From positions 2,976,001-3,040,000 of the forward strand of contig NZ_CP091138.1 in the NCBI RefSeq assembly GCF_021582875.1: DNA of 64,000 bases. Reading direction: 5' to 3'. The first letter of the stretch is position 1, and each line of letters starts with the position of its first letter. Of this stretch, positions 17,283 through 26,320 are shown in pieces. The DNA comes from Microbacterium sp. KUDC0406. Its GTDB lineage: Bacteria > Actinomycetota > Actinomycetes > Actinomycetales > Microbacteriaceae. A program made the position numbers and the translations under genes. The notes under the pieces were generated by a model. The model worked only from the letters and a program-made list of their open reading frames with translations, ran no database searches and was not told the origin of the DNA.

Positions 17283-18718
17283 TGGCGCAGCGGACGGACC
17301 CAGACGTGCAGGGCAGCGCAGCCGGGTTCGCGGCGGCGCCGATGGCTGACCGAGAGGGGCCACTGACTGCTCACGAGGTGCTCGCCGAGCGCAGTGAGCT
17401 CCAGATCCACTCCGGCGGGGCGATCGCCGTCGACACCGACGACATGCGGTCCGTCGCCGTGCAGCTGGACGCCGTGGCCAGCGGGCTCGGAACGGTGACG
17501 GCCGCTCTCTCCCGGGCGTGGCACGCTGTCAGCACCTCACCCGGGATACGGGCCCGGATCGATGTCGGCGGATTCGGCGACCGCGCCACCCATCTCGATC
17601 AGGTCCGTGACGATGTCGTGGATCACGCCGATCGCGTCCGGCTCATGGCTGACGCCTTCGAGTACGCGGACCTGCGCGCGAGACGCGTGTCCGCCGGTGT
17701 GGACCTCCCGGCGGAGCTGCAGAGCCGGCTGGAGGCCCTGGCCTCCGATCCTCGTGTGATGACGGAGGCGGAGATGTGGCTGCAGATCTGGGAGGACAAC
17801 AGGTACAGCGGGGCGGATGCGGCGCGCGACGCCGCCGGCTGGACCTCGCTGCTGCCGTGGATCTTCGGGCTGCCACTCGGCGCCCTGTCGGCGATCGGTG
17901 TGCCGGCGGCACTGGCTTGGGGGTCCGAGCACGCGAAGAGGCGGAGTCTGGGCACGATCGAGCCCGGTGAGCGGCTCACCGGCGCGGCACCCGCGGTGAT
18001 GCTGGAGAAGACCGTGACGCTGGACAGGACCGCGGCGCGGATCCGGCCGCCGAGCGGCACGGCGGAGGCCTTCGCGCGGGTTCGAGACGGCGACAGGAAC
18101 CAGCACGTCCGCATCGACAAGTACACGATGGCGGATGGCACGGCGCAGTACCAGGTGTTCATCGATGGCACCGACGCCATGCTGAACACCGGCGACAGCC
18201 CCTGGAACATGCGCTCCAACAGCGACATGTACCTCGATCGCCGCGTGAGCGCGTCTTACGAGGCGGTGCGTCAGGCGGTGGCGGACTCAGGGATCCGTCC
18301 TGGAGACACCATCGACATCGTCGGGTACTCCCAGGGCGGCATGATCGGGTCGTTCCTCGCGGCGGACGGAGACTACGACGTCAGGTCTCTCACGACGTTC
18401 GGCAGCCCGACGACGGTGGCGCTGGGTGCGCGCACGCTGGTGGCTGAACTGAGGAACACGAACGAGCTTGTCGGCGGCGCGCTCTCGGCAGGCGGGTCCG
18501 CGGGCACGACCGGTTCGAAGGACAGCTTCGTCGCGATGCGCGACACCGGGTCGCACACAGTGGTCGGTGCGCACCTGCCCGGTGCATACGAGCGCACAGC
18601 CGAACTCGTCGACGGTTCCGGCGATCCTCGTGTCGAAGCGCTGCAGGAATGCTGGAACGAACTGGATGCCGCGACGAACGTCGAGTCCTTCTCGTACCGC
18701 GCCCACGAGAAGGAGTGA
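17282..18718 (+). CDS. Alpha/beta-hydrolase with WXG100-like N-terminal region
   Basis: 478 residues in three parts. Residues about 40-150 are helical and resemble ESX/WXG-type substrates (LSRAWHAVSTSPGIRARI, then a long helix). Residues about 190-213 (LLPWIFGLPLGALSAIGVPA) form one hydrophobic segment. The C-terminal half is a lipase-like hydrolase: GYSQGG with the Ser nucleophile near residue 350, TTFGSPT after it, and a late HLPGAYERTAELVD that may supply the catalytic His. No signal peptide is present, which fits type VII export or a membrane-bound enzyme. Coupled to the 86-residue gene upstream. Possible roles are a cell-surface esterase or an exported toxin-like effector; neither can be proved here. 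Confidence 0.65.
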   Translation: MAQRTDPDVQGSAAGFAAAPMADREGPLTAHEVLAERSELQIHSGGAIAVDTDDMRSVAVQLDAVASGLGTVTAALSRAWHAVSTSPGIRARIDVGGFGDRATHLDQVRDDVVDHADRVRLMADAFEYADLRARRVSAGVDLPAELQSRLEALASDPRVMTEAEMWLQIWEDNRYSGADAARDAAGWTSLLPWIFGLPLGALSAIGVPAALAWGSEHAKRRSLGTIEPGERLTGAAPAVMLEKTVTLDRTAARIRPPSGTAEAFARVRDGDRNQHVRIDKYTMADGTAQYQVFIDGTDAMLNTGDSPWNMRSNSDMYLDRRVSASYEAVRQAVADSGIRPGDTIDIVGYSQGGMIGSFLAADGDYDVRSLTTFGSPTTVALGARTLVAELRNTNELVGGALSAGGSAGTTGSKDSFVAMRDTGSHTVVGAHLPGAYERTAELVDGSGDPRVEALQECWNELDAATNVESFSYRAHEKE

Positions 18719-18722
18719 CGAC

Positions 18723-19127
18723 TCAGCGCCCGGCGGCCGCCTTGCGCTGGGGGCGCAGGATGATCGAGAAGATCCAGTTGATGATCGAGATCACGATCGC
18801 CGCGACGATGCCCCACCAGAACGAGTTCACCTCGAGTCCCCAGCCGAAGAAGTGCGTGATCCAGGCGGTGAGCCAGAGCAGGAAGCCGTTGATGATCAGG
18901 CCGATCAGCCCGAGTGTGAGGATGTACAGCGGGAACGCGATGATCTTGATGACCGTGCCGATGATCGTGTTCACCAGTGCGAAGATCAGGGCGATGCCGA
19001 GCAGGGTGATGACCAGCTGGAGGTCCCCACCCGGTGGGAACGGACGCACGCTCACCTCGAGCACCGGCATGAGGGTGACGACCCAGATGGCGAAGGCGTT
19101 GACGACGACGCGGACGAGGAATCGCAT
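18723..19127 (-). CDS. Phage-holin-family (YvlD-like) membrane protein
   Basis: 134 residues with three to four membrane segments (FAIWVVTLMPVLEV, LVITLLGIALIFALVNTIIG, PLYILTLGLIGLIINGFLLW, FWWGIVAAIVISIINWIF) and a basic tail. It matches the family annotated as phage holin 4 or YvlD/DUF360, which is chromosomal in most actinobacteria and not a sign of prophage. In other bacteria such proteins respond to envelope stress. It converges with the hydrolase gene, four bases apart. Confidence 0.8.
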   Translation of the reverse strand: MRFLVRVVVNAFAIWVVTLMPVLEVSVRPFPPGGDLQLVITLLGIALIFALVNTIIGTVIKIIAFPLYILTLGLIGLIINGFLLWLTAWITHFFGWGLEVNSFWWGIVAAIVISIINWIFSIILRPQRKAAAGR

Positions 19128-19230
19128 GCTCCGAGTCTGACAGCCGAAGTCCCGCGGCGCATCAGCCACGCGTGTTGCACCGTGAGTCGGCGGCATCCGT
19201 CGCCCGCGGCGGTCATGGAAGACTCGATCC

Positions 19231-20410
19231 ATGGCCTACGACTTCGAGACGGTGATCGACCGCACCGGCACCGGTGCCGCCAAGTGGGAGGAGATGCGCG
19301 AGGCGAACCCCGACGTGCCGCCGGGCATCGCGCCGTTCTCGGTCGCCGACCTCGACCTGGCCATCGCTCCCGAGATCATCGACGGCCTGCGCGAGCACCT
19401 CCGCACCGCGGTGCTCGGGTACACCGTGGCGACAGACGACTACTGGAACGCGGTGACCGGTTGGTTCCAGCGCCGGCACGGATGGAGCGTCGACCGCGAG
19501 CAGATCTCGCTGGCCCCGGGCATCGTCCCGGCCTTCTTCACCGCCATCCGCGCGTTCACCGAGCCCGGCGACGGCGTCATCGTGCAGACTCCGGCGTACT
19601 ACCCGTTCTACCGGCGGCATCCTCTCCAACGACCGCACCGTGGTCGGCAACCCGCTGGTGCTGCGCGACGGGCGCTGGCGCCTCGACCTCGACGACCTCG
19701 AGACCAAGGCGAAGGACCCGCGCAACAAGGTGCTGCTGTTCTGCAGCCCGCACAACCCCACCGGCCGGGTCTGGGAGCGCGACGAGCTCGCGGCCGTCGC
19801 GCGCATCGCACTCGAGAACGACCTCATCGTCGTCAGCGACGAGATCCACTTCGACCTCGTGCTGCCCGGCAGCGCGCACACCGTGTTCTCGACCCTGAGC
19901 CCCGAGATCGCCGCCCGCACGATCGTGTGCACCGCTCCGAGCAAGACCTTCAACCTCGCCGGCATGCAGACCAGCAACATCGTCATCACCGATCCCGCGC
20001 TGCGCGAGACCTACAACGACGAGCGCACGCGCACCGGATTCTTCACTCTGAACGCTCTGGGCTTCGAGGCCTGCCGCCTCGCCTACACCGAGGCGGAGTC
20101 GTGGCTCGAGCACCTCATCGAGCTGGTCGCCTCGAACCACGCGTTGGTGCGCGCGTTCATGGCGGAGCGGATGCCGGAGGTCGTGGTGCACGACCTGGAG
20201 GGCACCTACCTGCAGTGGATGGACTTCCGCGCGCTCGGCCACGACGCCGAGGAGCTCGAGCGCATCAACACTGCCGAGGCGCTGGTGTTCTTCGATGAGG
20301 GCACGATCTTCGGGCCCGAGGGCGCCGGCTTCGAGCGGATGAACCTCGCGGCCCCCGCCCACGCGATCACCGCCGCCCTGGAGCGCCTCGCCGCGGCCTA
20401 CGGTCGCTGA
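19231..20410 (+). CDS. MalY/PatB-type aminotransferase-fold cystathionine beta-lyase (one frameshift as sequenced)
   Basis: About 392 residues after repair. A fold-type I PLP enzyme: PFSVADLDLAIAPEIIDGL at the start, CSPHNPTGRVW, DEIHFDLVLPG and PLP-lysine site APSKTFNLAG. MalY/PatB proteins cleave cystathionine or other C-S bonds to pyruvate, ammonia and a thiol; some also act as repressors. As sequenced, one extra base near 19611-19617 breaks the frame after YYPFY; the next frame continues GGILSNDRTVVGNPL without loss. The same 11-mer surrounds the extra base at 3966-3976. The AAGACT box six bases before the ATG suggests a leaderless transcript. Family A repeat and the IS follow the stop. 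Confidence 0.85.
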
Positions 20411-20443
20411 CGGTCACTGTCGTCGACCTCCCCGGTCGTTGAG

Positions 20444-20462
20444 CCTGGATCCACCGATGGGC
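20444..20462 (+). repeat. Left terminal inverted repeat of the IS
   Basis: CCTGGATCCACCGATGGGC; pairs with 22079-22097 at 17 of 19 positions. Confidence 0.85.
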
Positions 20463-20584
20463 CCTTGGCGGGTGGGGTCGGTGTGGTCGGCGTGGGGTGA
20501 TCCTGTCGCGGGCAGGGGTGGGTTCCGGGCGTCTCATCCCGGTCGTCCACTTCGTTCTCGGTCGTGCCGTCGTCGCGGCGGTGG

Positions 20585-21976
20585 TCAGCTTGCCGCTGAT
20601 GGTGGTGGCGCGTGCGTAGTGATGAACAGCCGGTCGAACGCGCTCTGCCAGGGCCAGGCCTCGGGCAGGTGCAGGGTGATCCGGCGCGCGGACCGTGCCA
20701 GCCGTGCTGGCACTGAGATGAGGGTGCGGCGGATCGTCGCGGTCGTGGCGGTGGCGAGCCGTCCGGCGTGGTCGGCGATGAGTCCGGCAGCGCGGGTGAG
20801 GTTGAATGCGATCGTGGCGAGGACGAGCCAGGCGCTGTTGGCGGCGAAGCGGCCGGAGGGCAGGTGCGCGAGGGGGCCGTTCTTCAGGTCGGCGTGGACG
20901 TGCTCGATGATCGCGTGGGCGCGGTGGGCCCGGTCCGCGGCGATGGTGTTCAGGCGGTCGGCGGTGACGGTGGTGAAGAACGCGTGGTAGCGGAACGTGT
21001 CGAACAGAGGATCCTGGTCTGGCCTGGGGCGGTGGGCTTTCACGCGGCGCACGATGAGCCGTCCGGTGATGCCGCCGTGTTTGGCGAATGCGGTGAACCG
21101 GGTCTCGGCGACCTCCGCGTCGCTGACCATTTCGTCGGTGTCGGGGTCGAAGATCGCGTTCGGGTAGTGGATCGGTGTCCAGTCGTTCTCGGCAATGGTC
21201 GCGATCGCGGCGGTCACGGCGGGGTTGCGTTTGACGGTGACCGACACGTCGGCGCCGGCGGCGAGTGCTCGGGAGATGGTGGGGTGGCCGTAGTAGGCGG
21301 AGTCCGCGCGCATCAGCACCGGCCCGGCGGTGCCGGTGCGGCGCAGCAGAGTGAGCGCGTCGCTGAGGAGCCGGTCCGCGCCTCTGGGCGAGTTCACCTG
21401 CCCGCGGCGCAGCCGCTGGGCCAGGATCACCGGCGCCGACGAGGCTGTCGACGCGGTCACGACCGCCGCGTTCAGGCCCCGCACCCGGGAGTAGCCGATC
21501 CCGGCGCCCTGCTTGCGGGCAGAGTGCACCTCGATGACAGTGTCGTCGATATCGACGAACACGAACCCCGCGCCCGCCGACGCGGGGATGATCGGCGCCC
21601 GCGTGGCCAGGCCGGCCAGCACGCGAGCGGCGACCGCATCGAGCTGGCGGACATGCCCGAACGTGAACGCACGCAGGAACGAACCCAACGTCGACGGCGC
21701 ATACACCGAGCCGAACAGCGACCGCATGCCGCCGTGACGGAGCAGATTCATGTCGTCGATCGAGTCCGCCCCGGCAAGCATCCCCGCCACCAGCGCCATG
21801 ACCTTCGCACCGGCGTTGGCGCCCTTGTCTGTCGGGACTCTCAACCGCGATTGGGTGAGCTCGTCCAGGCCCGCGGAACGCGCGAGGCGGAGCATCGGGA
21901 CCAGACCCGCAGCCGACACGAGATTCGGATCATCGAACACCGCGGACACAGCGGCCGGAGCATGCTTGAATTGCAT
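20585..21976 (-). CDS. IS1380-family DDE transposase
   Basis: A full-length 463-residue transposase. An N-terminal DNA-binding part is followed by the DDE core: FVFVDIDDTVIEVHSARKQG, IGYSRVRGLNA, NSPRGADRLLSDAL and MRADSAYYG carry the family's conserved acidic residues and basic patches. It catalyses cut-and-paste movement of the element. The frame is uninterrupted, in contrast to the many broken neighbours. The start ATG 21976 follows GAGAGG in the 120-bp left side of the element. Confidence 0.92.
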   Translation of the reverse strand: MQFKHAPAAVSAVFDDPNLVSAAGLVPMLRLARSAGLDELTQSRLRVPTDKGANAGAKVMALVAGMLAGADSIDDMNLLRHGGMRSLFGSVYAPSTLGSFLRAFTFGHVRQLDAVAARVLAGLATRAPIIPASAGAGFVFVDIDDTVIEVHSARKQGAGIGYSRVRGLNAAVVTASTASSAPVILAQRLRRGQVNSPRGADRLLSDALTLLRRTGTAGPVLMRADSAYYGHPTISRALAAGADVSVTVKRNPAVTAAIATIAENDWTPIHYPNAIFDPDTDEMVSDAEVAETRFTAFAKHGGITGRLIVRRVKAHRPRPDQDPLFDTFRYHAFFTTVTADRLNTIAADRAHRAHAIIEHVHADLKNGPLAHLPSGRFAANSAWLVLATIAFNLTRAAGLIADHAGRLATATTATIRRTLISVPARLARSARRITLHLPEAWPWQSAFDRLFITTHAPPPSAAS

Positions 21977-22078
21977 CTACGAGATGCCTCTCGCTTCGGG
22001 GAACTAGAACCTTAGACCAGCTCTATTTTCCCTGATCCGGGAGGCATTTCCGCGTTACGGCACCCGCTCAACGCCCAC

Positions 22079-22097
22079 GCTCATCGGTGGATCGAGG
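22079..22097 (-). repeat. Right terminal inverted repeat of the IS
   Basis: The reverse complement reads CCTCGATCCACCGATGAGC, matching the left end at 17 of 19 positions. Confidence 0.85.
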
Positions 22098-22180
22098 TTG
22101 AGCGAGCGAAGCGAGACGAAACGCTTTCAGGTCAGCTGAACGCGTTCCGTCTCGCTCGTTCCTCGCTCGCTCAACGACCG
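22098..22180. repeat. Family A palindromic repeat split by the IS
   Basis: TTGAGCGAGCGAAGCGAGAC through CTCGCTCGTTCCTCGCTCGC and TCAACGACC. Its first ten bases were left on the far side of the element (20433-20443). The right end supplies the stop codon of the minus-strand doc gene. Confidence 0.85.
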
Positions 22181-22545
22181 ACGGTGGTCACGTGCGCGGC
22201 GAAGCGCGCGGCGATCTCAGGCAGCTCCAGCCTGCTCTGCGCGACGTCCAGCACGAGGTCGAATGCCTCATCCGTCTGCATGTCGATGATGATCCCGTTG
22301 AGCTCGAAGAAGGTGAGCGTCAGGATCCATGAGAACCGCTTGTTGCCGTCGAACAGCGGATGGTTCTGCGCCAGCGATGACATCAGAGCCGCGGCCTTGA
22401 CCTCGATCTCGGGGTAGGCCTCGACTCCGAACATCGAGCTCGCGGGGCGTGCGAGCGCGGACGCGAGCAGCCCGATGTCGCGCACATGCAGACCGAGAGC
22501 GTCGAGGATGCCCATTGCCTGGGGAAGCTCGACATACCGGATCAT
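22171..22545 (-). CDS. doc: Doc-type toxin (Fic fold)
   Basis: 124 residues with the Fic/Doc core HPLFDGNKRFSW, near residues 61-72. Doc toxins phosphorylate elongation factor Tu and stop translation; other Fic proteins transfer AMP. The start ATG 22545 overlaps the antitoxin stop (ATGA), the usual toxin-antitoxin order. The C-terminus ends TVGR with its TGA provided by the adjacent family A repeat, so the natural tail may have been altered when the repeat arrived. Confidence 0.88.
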   Translation of the reverse strand: MIRYVELPQAMGILDALGLHVRDIGLLASALARPASSMFGVEAYPEIEVKAAALMSSLAQNHPLFDGNKRFSWILTLTFFELNGIIIDMQTDEAFDLVLDVAQSRLELPEIAARFAAHVTTVGR

Positions 22546-22748
22546 GCGTCTTCGAGCTTCGTCATCAGCTCCGAGTAGCGGTCAGCGACGCCGAGAGCGA
22601 TGCCCACGGCCTCCTCGGTCGTGACCTCTTCGCGGACGAATCGGTCCGCGGCTTCGATCAGCAGCGCGTGTTTCGACGTGTGGCGTCGCTCGGCAAGCTC
22701 GCTCAACTGCGCGTCGAGCTCCGGAGGGATCCGCACCGTCATGGCCAT
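22542..22748 (-). CDS. Ribbon-helix-helix antitoxin
   Basis: 68 residues starting MAMTVRIPPELDAQLSEL, a ribbon-helix-helix DNA-binding fold followed by a helical C-terminus that should wrap the Doc toxin. Doc is more often paired with Phd; an RHH partner is a variant seen in actinobacteria. I chose ATG 22748 by family; ATG 22772 has a better Shine-Dalgarno (AAGAGG) and would add MPEWYHSG. A palindrome over the start fits autorepression. Confidence 0.8.
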   Translation of the reverse strand: MAMTVRIPPELDAQLSELAERRHTSKHALLIEAADRFVREEVTTEEAVGIALGVADRYSELMTKLEDA

Positions 22749-22760
22749 ACCAGAATGGTA
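22748..22760. promoter_or_regulatory. Candidate operator of the toxin-antitoxin pair
   Basis: TACCA-GAA-TGGTA, a perfect 5-3-5 palindrome, overlaps the first base of the antitoxin start and lies between it and the divergent hisC-like gene. The size suits a ribbon-helix-helix dimer. Confidence 0.4.
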
Positions 22761-22785
22761 CCACTCGGGCATCCGCCCGGCCTCT

Positions 22786-22791
22786 TAGACT
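22786..22791 (+). promoter_or_regulatory. -10 box of a leaderless hisC-like transcript
   Basis: TAGACT is followed by exactly six bases and then the GTG start at 22798, the leaderless pattern seen repeatedly in this window. Confidence 0.5.
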
Positions 22792-22797
22792 CATACC

Positions 22798-23865
22798 GTG
22801 ACTGAGCCGATCCTGCCCCGCATCCGTCCCGAGATCGCGGCGCTGCCGCCGTATCGCCAGGGCAAGCAGGCGGGCGCCGACGCGTTCAAGCTGTCCAGCA
22901 ACGAGAACCCGTTCGAGCCGCTGCCGTCGGTCGTCGAGGCCCTGCAGCACACCACCCCGGTGAACCGCTACCCGGATGCCACGGCCGGCGCGCTGCGCGC
23001 GCGACTCGGGGAGAAGTACGGCGTCGCCTCTGATGCCGTGCACGTCGCCGCCGGGTCGGTGTCGATCCTGCATCAGCTCGTGCTCGGCACCTCGAGCGTC
23101 GGCGACGAGGTCGTCTACGCCTGGCGCTCGTTCGAGGCGTACCCCAGCCTGCCCCTGGTCGCCGGAGCCACCGGCGTGCAGGTGCCGCTCGCCGCGGGCG
23201 CTCGGCATGACCTCGACGCGATGGCCGACGCGATCACCGACCGCACCCGCGTCGTCATCGTGTGCACCCCGAACAACCCGACCGGCCCGATCGTCACCAC
23301 CTCCGAGTTCGCCGCATTCCTCGAGCGCGTCCCTCAGGACGTGCTGGTCATCCTCGACGAGGCCTACGCCGAGTTCGTCACCGCTCCCGACGCCGTGGAC
23401 GGGCTGAAGGAGCGCATCTTCGAGACGCACCCGAACGTCGTCGTGCTGCGCACGTTCTCCAAGGCGTACGGGCTGGCCGGCCTGCGCGTCGGCTATGCGA
23501 TCGGGCATCCGCGGGTGCTCGACGCGGCCCGCACGACCGGCATCCCCCTGTCGGTCACCAGTGCGGCCGAGAACGCGGCGATCGCCAGCCTCGATGCCGA
23601 GGACGAGCTGATGCAGCGCGTCGCCGTGATCGTCGAGCGACGCGACCGCCTCGTGGCCGGCCTGCGCGAGCTGGGCTGGAAGGTGCCCGACTCGCAGTCC
23701 AACTTCGTGTGGCTGCGCACCAAGGAGCGCACCGATGAGATCGCCGAGGCCTTCGTCGCCGCGGGTCTGATCGTCCGTCCGTTCTCGGGCGACGGCATCC
23801 GCATCTCGGTGGGCGAGGAGCAGTCGCTCCCGAAGGTGCTCGAGGTCGCCGCTTCTGTTCGTTGA
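22798..23865 (+). CDS. hisC: HisC-family aminotransferase (histidinol-phosphate or aromatic)
   Basis: 355 residues, fold-type I PLP enzyme. Motifs: [52 protein letters not shown]-lysine [16 protein letters not shown] and the late FVWLRT. HisC transfers an amino group to imidazole acetol phosphate in histidine synthesis; the closely related Pat enzyme acts on phenylalanine, and the isolated location outside a his operon makes Pat a real alternative. The start is GTG 22798, probably leaderless. The last codon (CGT) and TGA come from a family A repeat. Confidence 0.85.
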   Translation: MTEPILPRIRPEIAALPPYRQGKQAGADAFKLSSNENPFEPLPSVVEALQHTTPVNRYPDATAGALRARLGEKYGVASDAVHVAAGSVSILHQLVLGTSSVGDEVVYAWRSFEAYPSLPLVAGATGVQVPLAAGARHDLDAMADAITDRTRVVIVCTPNNPTGPIVTTSEFAAFLERVPQDVLVILDEAYAEFVTAPDAVDGLKERIFETHPNVVVLRTFSKAYGLAGLRVGYAIGHPRVLDAARTTGIPLSVTSAAENAAIASLDAEDELMQRVAVIVERRDRLVAGLRELGWKVPDSQSNFVWLRTKERTDEIAEAFVAAGLIVRPFSGDGIRISVGEEQSLPKVLEVAASVR

Positions 23866-24010
23866 GCGAGCGGTGGTCGTTGAGCGAGCGCCAGCGAGTC
23901 GAAACGCAGAGACGAAACGCCCCGAGTGATCTGAGAGCGTTTCGTCACTTCGACTCGCTCCGCTCGCTCAGTACGGCGCTCGGTCGCTGCGCTCCCTCGC
24001 TCAACGACCC
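23859..24010. repeat. Double family A palindromic repeat
   Basis: GTTGAGCGAGCGGTGGTCGT shows two fused left arms (23861 and 23878), followed by right arms with TTCGACTCGCTCCGCTCGCT and CTCGCTCAACGACCC. It fills most of the gap between hisC and the dehydrogenase operon. The TGA of the first arm is the hisC stop. Confidence 0.8.
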
Positions 24011-24104
24011 GGGGAGAACCGGACGATTCTCCGTGATCCGGGCAGAAACAAGGGGCTCCTAGTTATGCGTGACCGGGCATGCGGGCGCGGGTACCGTGGA
24101 GCGG

Positions 24105-25232
24105 GTGACCACTCCTGAGACCCCCTCGTGCGCGTCCTGGACGCAGACGGACGGTTCGCTCCCACGGATGCCGCAGCGCAGTATCTGCCCCTGATCGAAG
24201 CGCTCACCGACGCCGAGCTCGAGCAGTTCTACCGCGACATGGTCGTCATCCGCGCGATCGACACCCAGGCCACCAATCTGCAGCGTCAGGGCCAGCTGGC
24301 CCTGTGGCCGCCGAGCCGCGGACAGGAGGCCGCGCAGGTCGGCTCGGCCTACGCCGCCCGCCCGCAGGACACGATCTTCCCGTCGTACCGTGAGCACGTC
24401 GTCACCCGCATCCGCGGCGTCGACCCGGTCGACATCATCAAGCTGATGCGCGGTGTCTCGCACGGCGGCTGGGACCCGACCGACCCGAAGAACGGCAACA
24501 CCCGGCTCTACACGCTGGTGCTCGGCTCGCAGACCCTGCACGCCGCCGGGCTTCGGCATGGGTCTGGCCTTCGACGGCAGGTGCGGCACGGGCGATGCAG
24601 AAATCGACGAGGCCGTTGTGGTCTACTACGGCGACGGCGCCTCCAGCCAGGGCGATGTGCACGAGGCGATGGTCTTCGCCGCGAGCTACGACGCCCCCGT
24701 GCTGTTCTTCCTGCAGAACAACCACTGGGCCATCTCGGTGCCCGTCGCCACGCAGTCGAAGGTTCCGCTGGTCGGCCGCAGCGCCGGCTACGGCATTCCC
24801 TCGGTGCGTGTCGACGGCAACGACGTCCTCGCCAGCTACGCCGTTTCACGCAAGCAGCTCGACGAGGCGCGCGCCGGCGGCGGCCCCCGCGCGATCGAGG
24901 CGGTGACCTACCGGATGGGCGCGCACACCACGAGCGACGACCCCACGAAGTACCGCGCGAGTGCCGAGGAGCAGGAGTGGTCGCTGCGCGACCCGATCGT
25001 CCGCATGCGCGGGTTCCTGGAGGGCAAGGGCGCCCCGGCGGAGTTCTTCGCCGACGTGGATGCCGAGGCGGCGGATGCCGCGGAGGACCTGCGCTCGCGC
25101 AGCGTGGCGCTGCCCGACCCCGGCCCCGACGCGATCTTCCGGCACGTCTACAGCGAGCCGCATCCGCTCATGGCCGAACAGTCGACCTGGCTCGCCGACT
25201 ATGAGGCATCCTTCGAGGGAGGCGCAGCGTGA
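24105..25232 (+). CDS. 2-oxoacid dehydrogenase E1 alpha subunit (two frameshifts as sequenced)
   Basis: About 375 residues after repair. Thiamine-diphosphate-dependent E1 alpha of a pyruvate or branched-chain 2-oxoacid dehydrogenase: RGQEAAQVGSAYA, the TPP motif beginning YYGDGASSQGD and ending NN, and the phosphorylation-loop region YRMGAHTTSDDPTKYR. GTG 24105 (VTTPETP) is the likely start, seven bases after TACCGT, so leaderless. One C is missing from the run at 24121-24125 and one G is extra at 24548-24550 (LHAAG to FGMGLAF). The stop overlaps the E1 beta start. BkdA-type branched-chain function is most likely because PdhA-type alpha/beta E1 is uncommon in actinobacteria that use AceE; this is inference. 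Confidence 0.85.
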
Positions 25233-26209
25233 CGATTGAGACGATGCCCCTCGCGAAGGCGCTCAACGCCGGCCTGCGCAAGGCCATGCAGGACGACCCG
25301 CGCGTGCTGCTGATGGGTGAGGATATCGGCCCGCTCGGCGGCGTCTTCCGCGTCACCGAGCAGCTGCAGGCCGAGTTCGGCGACCGCCGCGTGCTCGACA
25401 CCCCGCTCGCCGAGTCCGGCATCGTCGGCTCCGCGATCGGCCTCGCGATGGCCGGGTTCCGCCCGGTGTGTGAGATCCAGTTCGACGGCTTCGTGTTCCC
25501 GGCGTTCGACCAGATCACCACGCAGCTCGCGAAGATGACGAACCGGCACGAGGGCGCGCTCTCGATGCCGATCGTCATCCGCATCCCCTACGGCGGGCAC
25601 ATCGGCGCGATCGAGCATCACCAGGAGAGTCCGGAGGCGTACTTCGCGCATACTCCCGGCCTGCGCGTGGTCAGCCCGTCGACGCCGAACGACGCGTACT
25701 GGATGATCCAGGAGGCGATCGCCTCGAACGACCCGGTGATCTTCCTGGAGCCGAAGAGCAAGTACTGGCAGAAGGGGGAGGTCGAGCTGGATGCCTCGGC
25801 CGCGCCGCTGCACGCGACGCGCATCGTCCGCCGCGGCAGTGACGTCACGCTCGTCGGCCACGGCGCGATGGTCACCACGCTGCTGCAGGCCGCGGCGCTC
25901 GCCGAGGCAGAGGGCACCAGCTGTGAGGTCATCGACGTGCGCTCGCTTTCGCCGGTGGACTACGGCCCGATCCTCGACTCGGTGAGATCCACCGGTCGGA
26001 TGGTCTACGCCCAGGAGGCCCCCCAGCACACCAGTGTCGGCAGCGAGATCGCGGCGACCGTGATGGAGCGCGCCTTCTACGCGCTCGAGGCGCCGGTGCT
26101 GCGCGTCTCGGGCTTCGACACCCCGTTCCCGCCGGCCAAGCTCGAGGGCGCCTACCTGCCAGACGCCGATCGCGTCCTCGAAGCCGTCGACCGGTCCCTC
26201 GCCTACTGA
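25229..26209 (+). CDS. 2-oxoacid dehydrogenase E1 beta subunit
   Basis: 326 residues. Family motifs GEDIGPLGGVFRVTEQL, DTPLAESGIVGSAIGLAMAG, IEHHQESPEAYFAHTPGL and YAQEAPQHTSVGSEI identify the beta chain, which forms the E1 heterotetramer with the alpha subunit and helps bind thiamine diphosphate. The start GTG 25229 overlaps the alpha stop. E2 follows after a 111-bp gap that a family A repeat occupies, unusual inside such an operon. Confidence 0.93.
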   Translation: MTIETMPLAKALNAGLRKAMQDDPRVLLMGEDIGPLGGVFRVTEQLQAEFGDRRVLDTPLAESGIVGSAIGLAMAGFRPVCEIQFDGFVFPAFDQITTQLAKMTNRHEGALSMPIVIRIPYGGHIGAIEHHQESPEAYFAHTPGLRVVSPSTPNDAYWMIQEAIASNDPVIFLEPKSKYWQKGEVELDASAAPLHATRIVRRGSDVTLVGHGAMVTTLLQAAALAEAEGTSCEVIDVRSLSPVDYGPILDSVRSTGRMVYAQEAPQHTSVGSEIAATVMERAFYALEAPVLRVSGFDTPFPPAKLEGAYLPDADRVLEAVDRSLAY

Positions 26210-26220
26210 CGCCTCTTCCC

Positions 26221-26300
26221 TGGTCATTGAGCGACGAACGCAGCGAGGAGAAGAAATGGGTCCGACACGTTTCGTCTCGCTCCGCTCGCTCAACGACCGC
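26221..26300. repeat. Family A palindromic repeat inside an operon
   Basis: TGGTCATTGAGCGACGAACG on the left and CGTTTCGTCTCGCTCCGCTC with GCTCAACGACC on the right. It separates the E1 beta and E2 genes, where it could reduce read-through or protect the upstream message. Confidence 0.75.
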
Positions 26301-26320
26301 GAACGAGTAAGGATCAACTC

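Larger units (their letters stand above)
20444..22097 (-). mobile_element. IS1380-family insertion sequence, 1654 bp
   Basis: Bounded by imperfect inverted repeats CCTGGATCCACCGATGGGC (20444-20462) and its partner at 22079-22097 (17 of 19 matched). Both flanks carry TTGAG (20439-20443 and 22098-22102), a 5-bp target duplication. Removing the element and one duplicate restores GGTCGTTGAGCGAGCG, the start of a family A repeat, so the element jumped into that palindrome. It contains one intact transposase gene on the minus strand, so it may still be active. Confidence 0.88.

Noticed and set aside
18723-19127. Prophage remnant (phage holin family)
   Set aside because: The protein belongs to a chromosomal YvlD-like family and no other phage gene lies near it.
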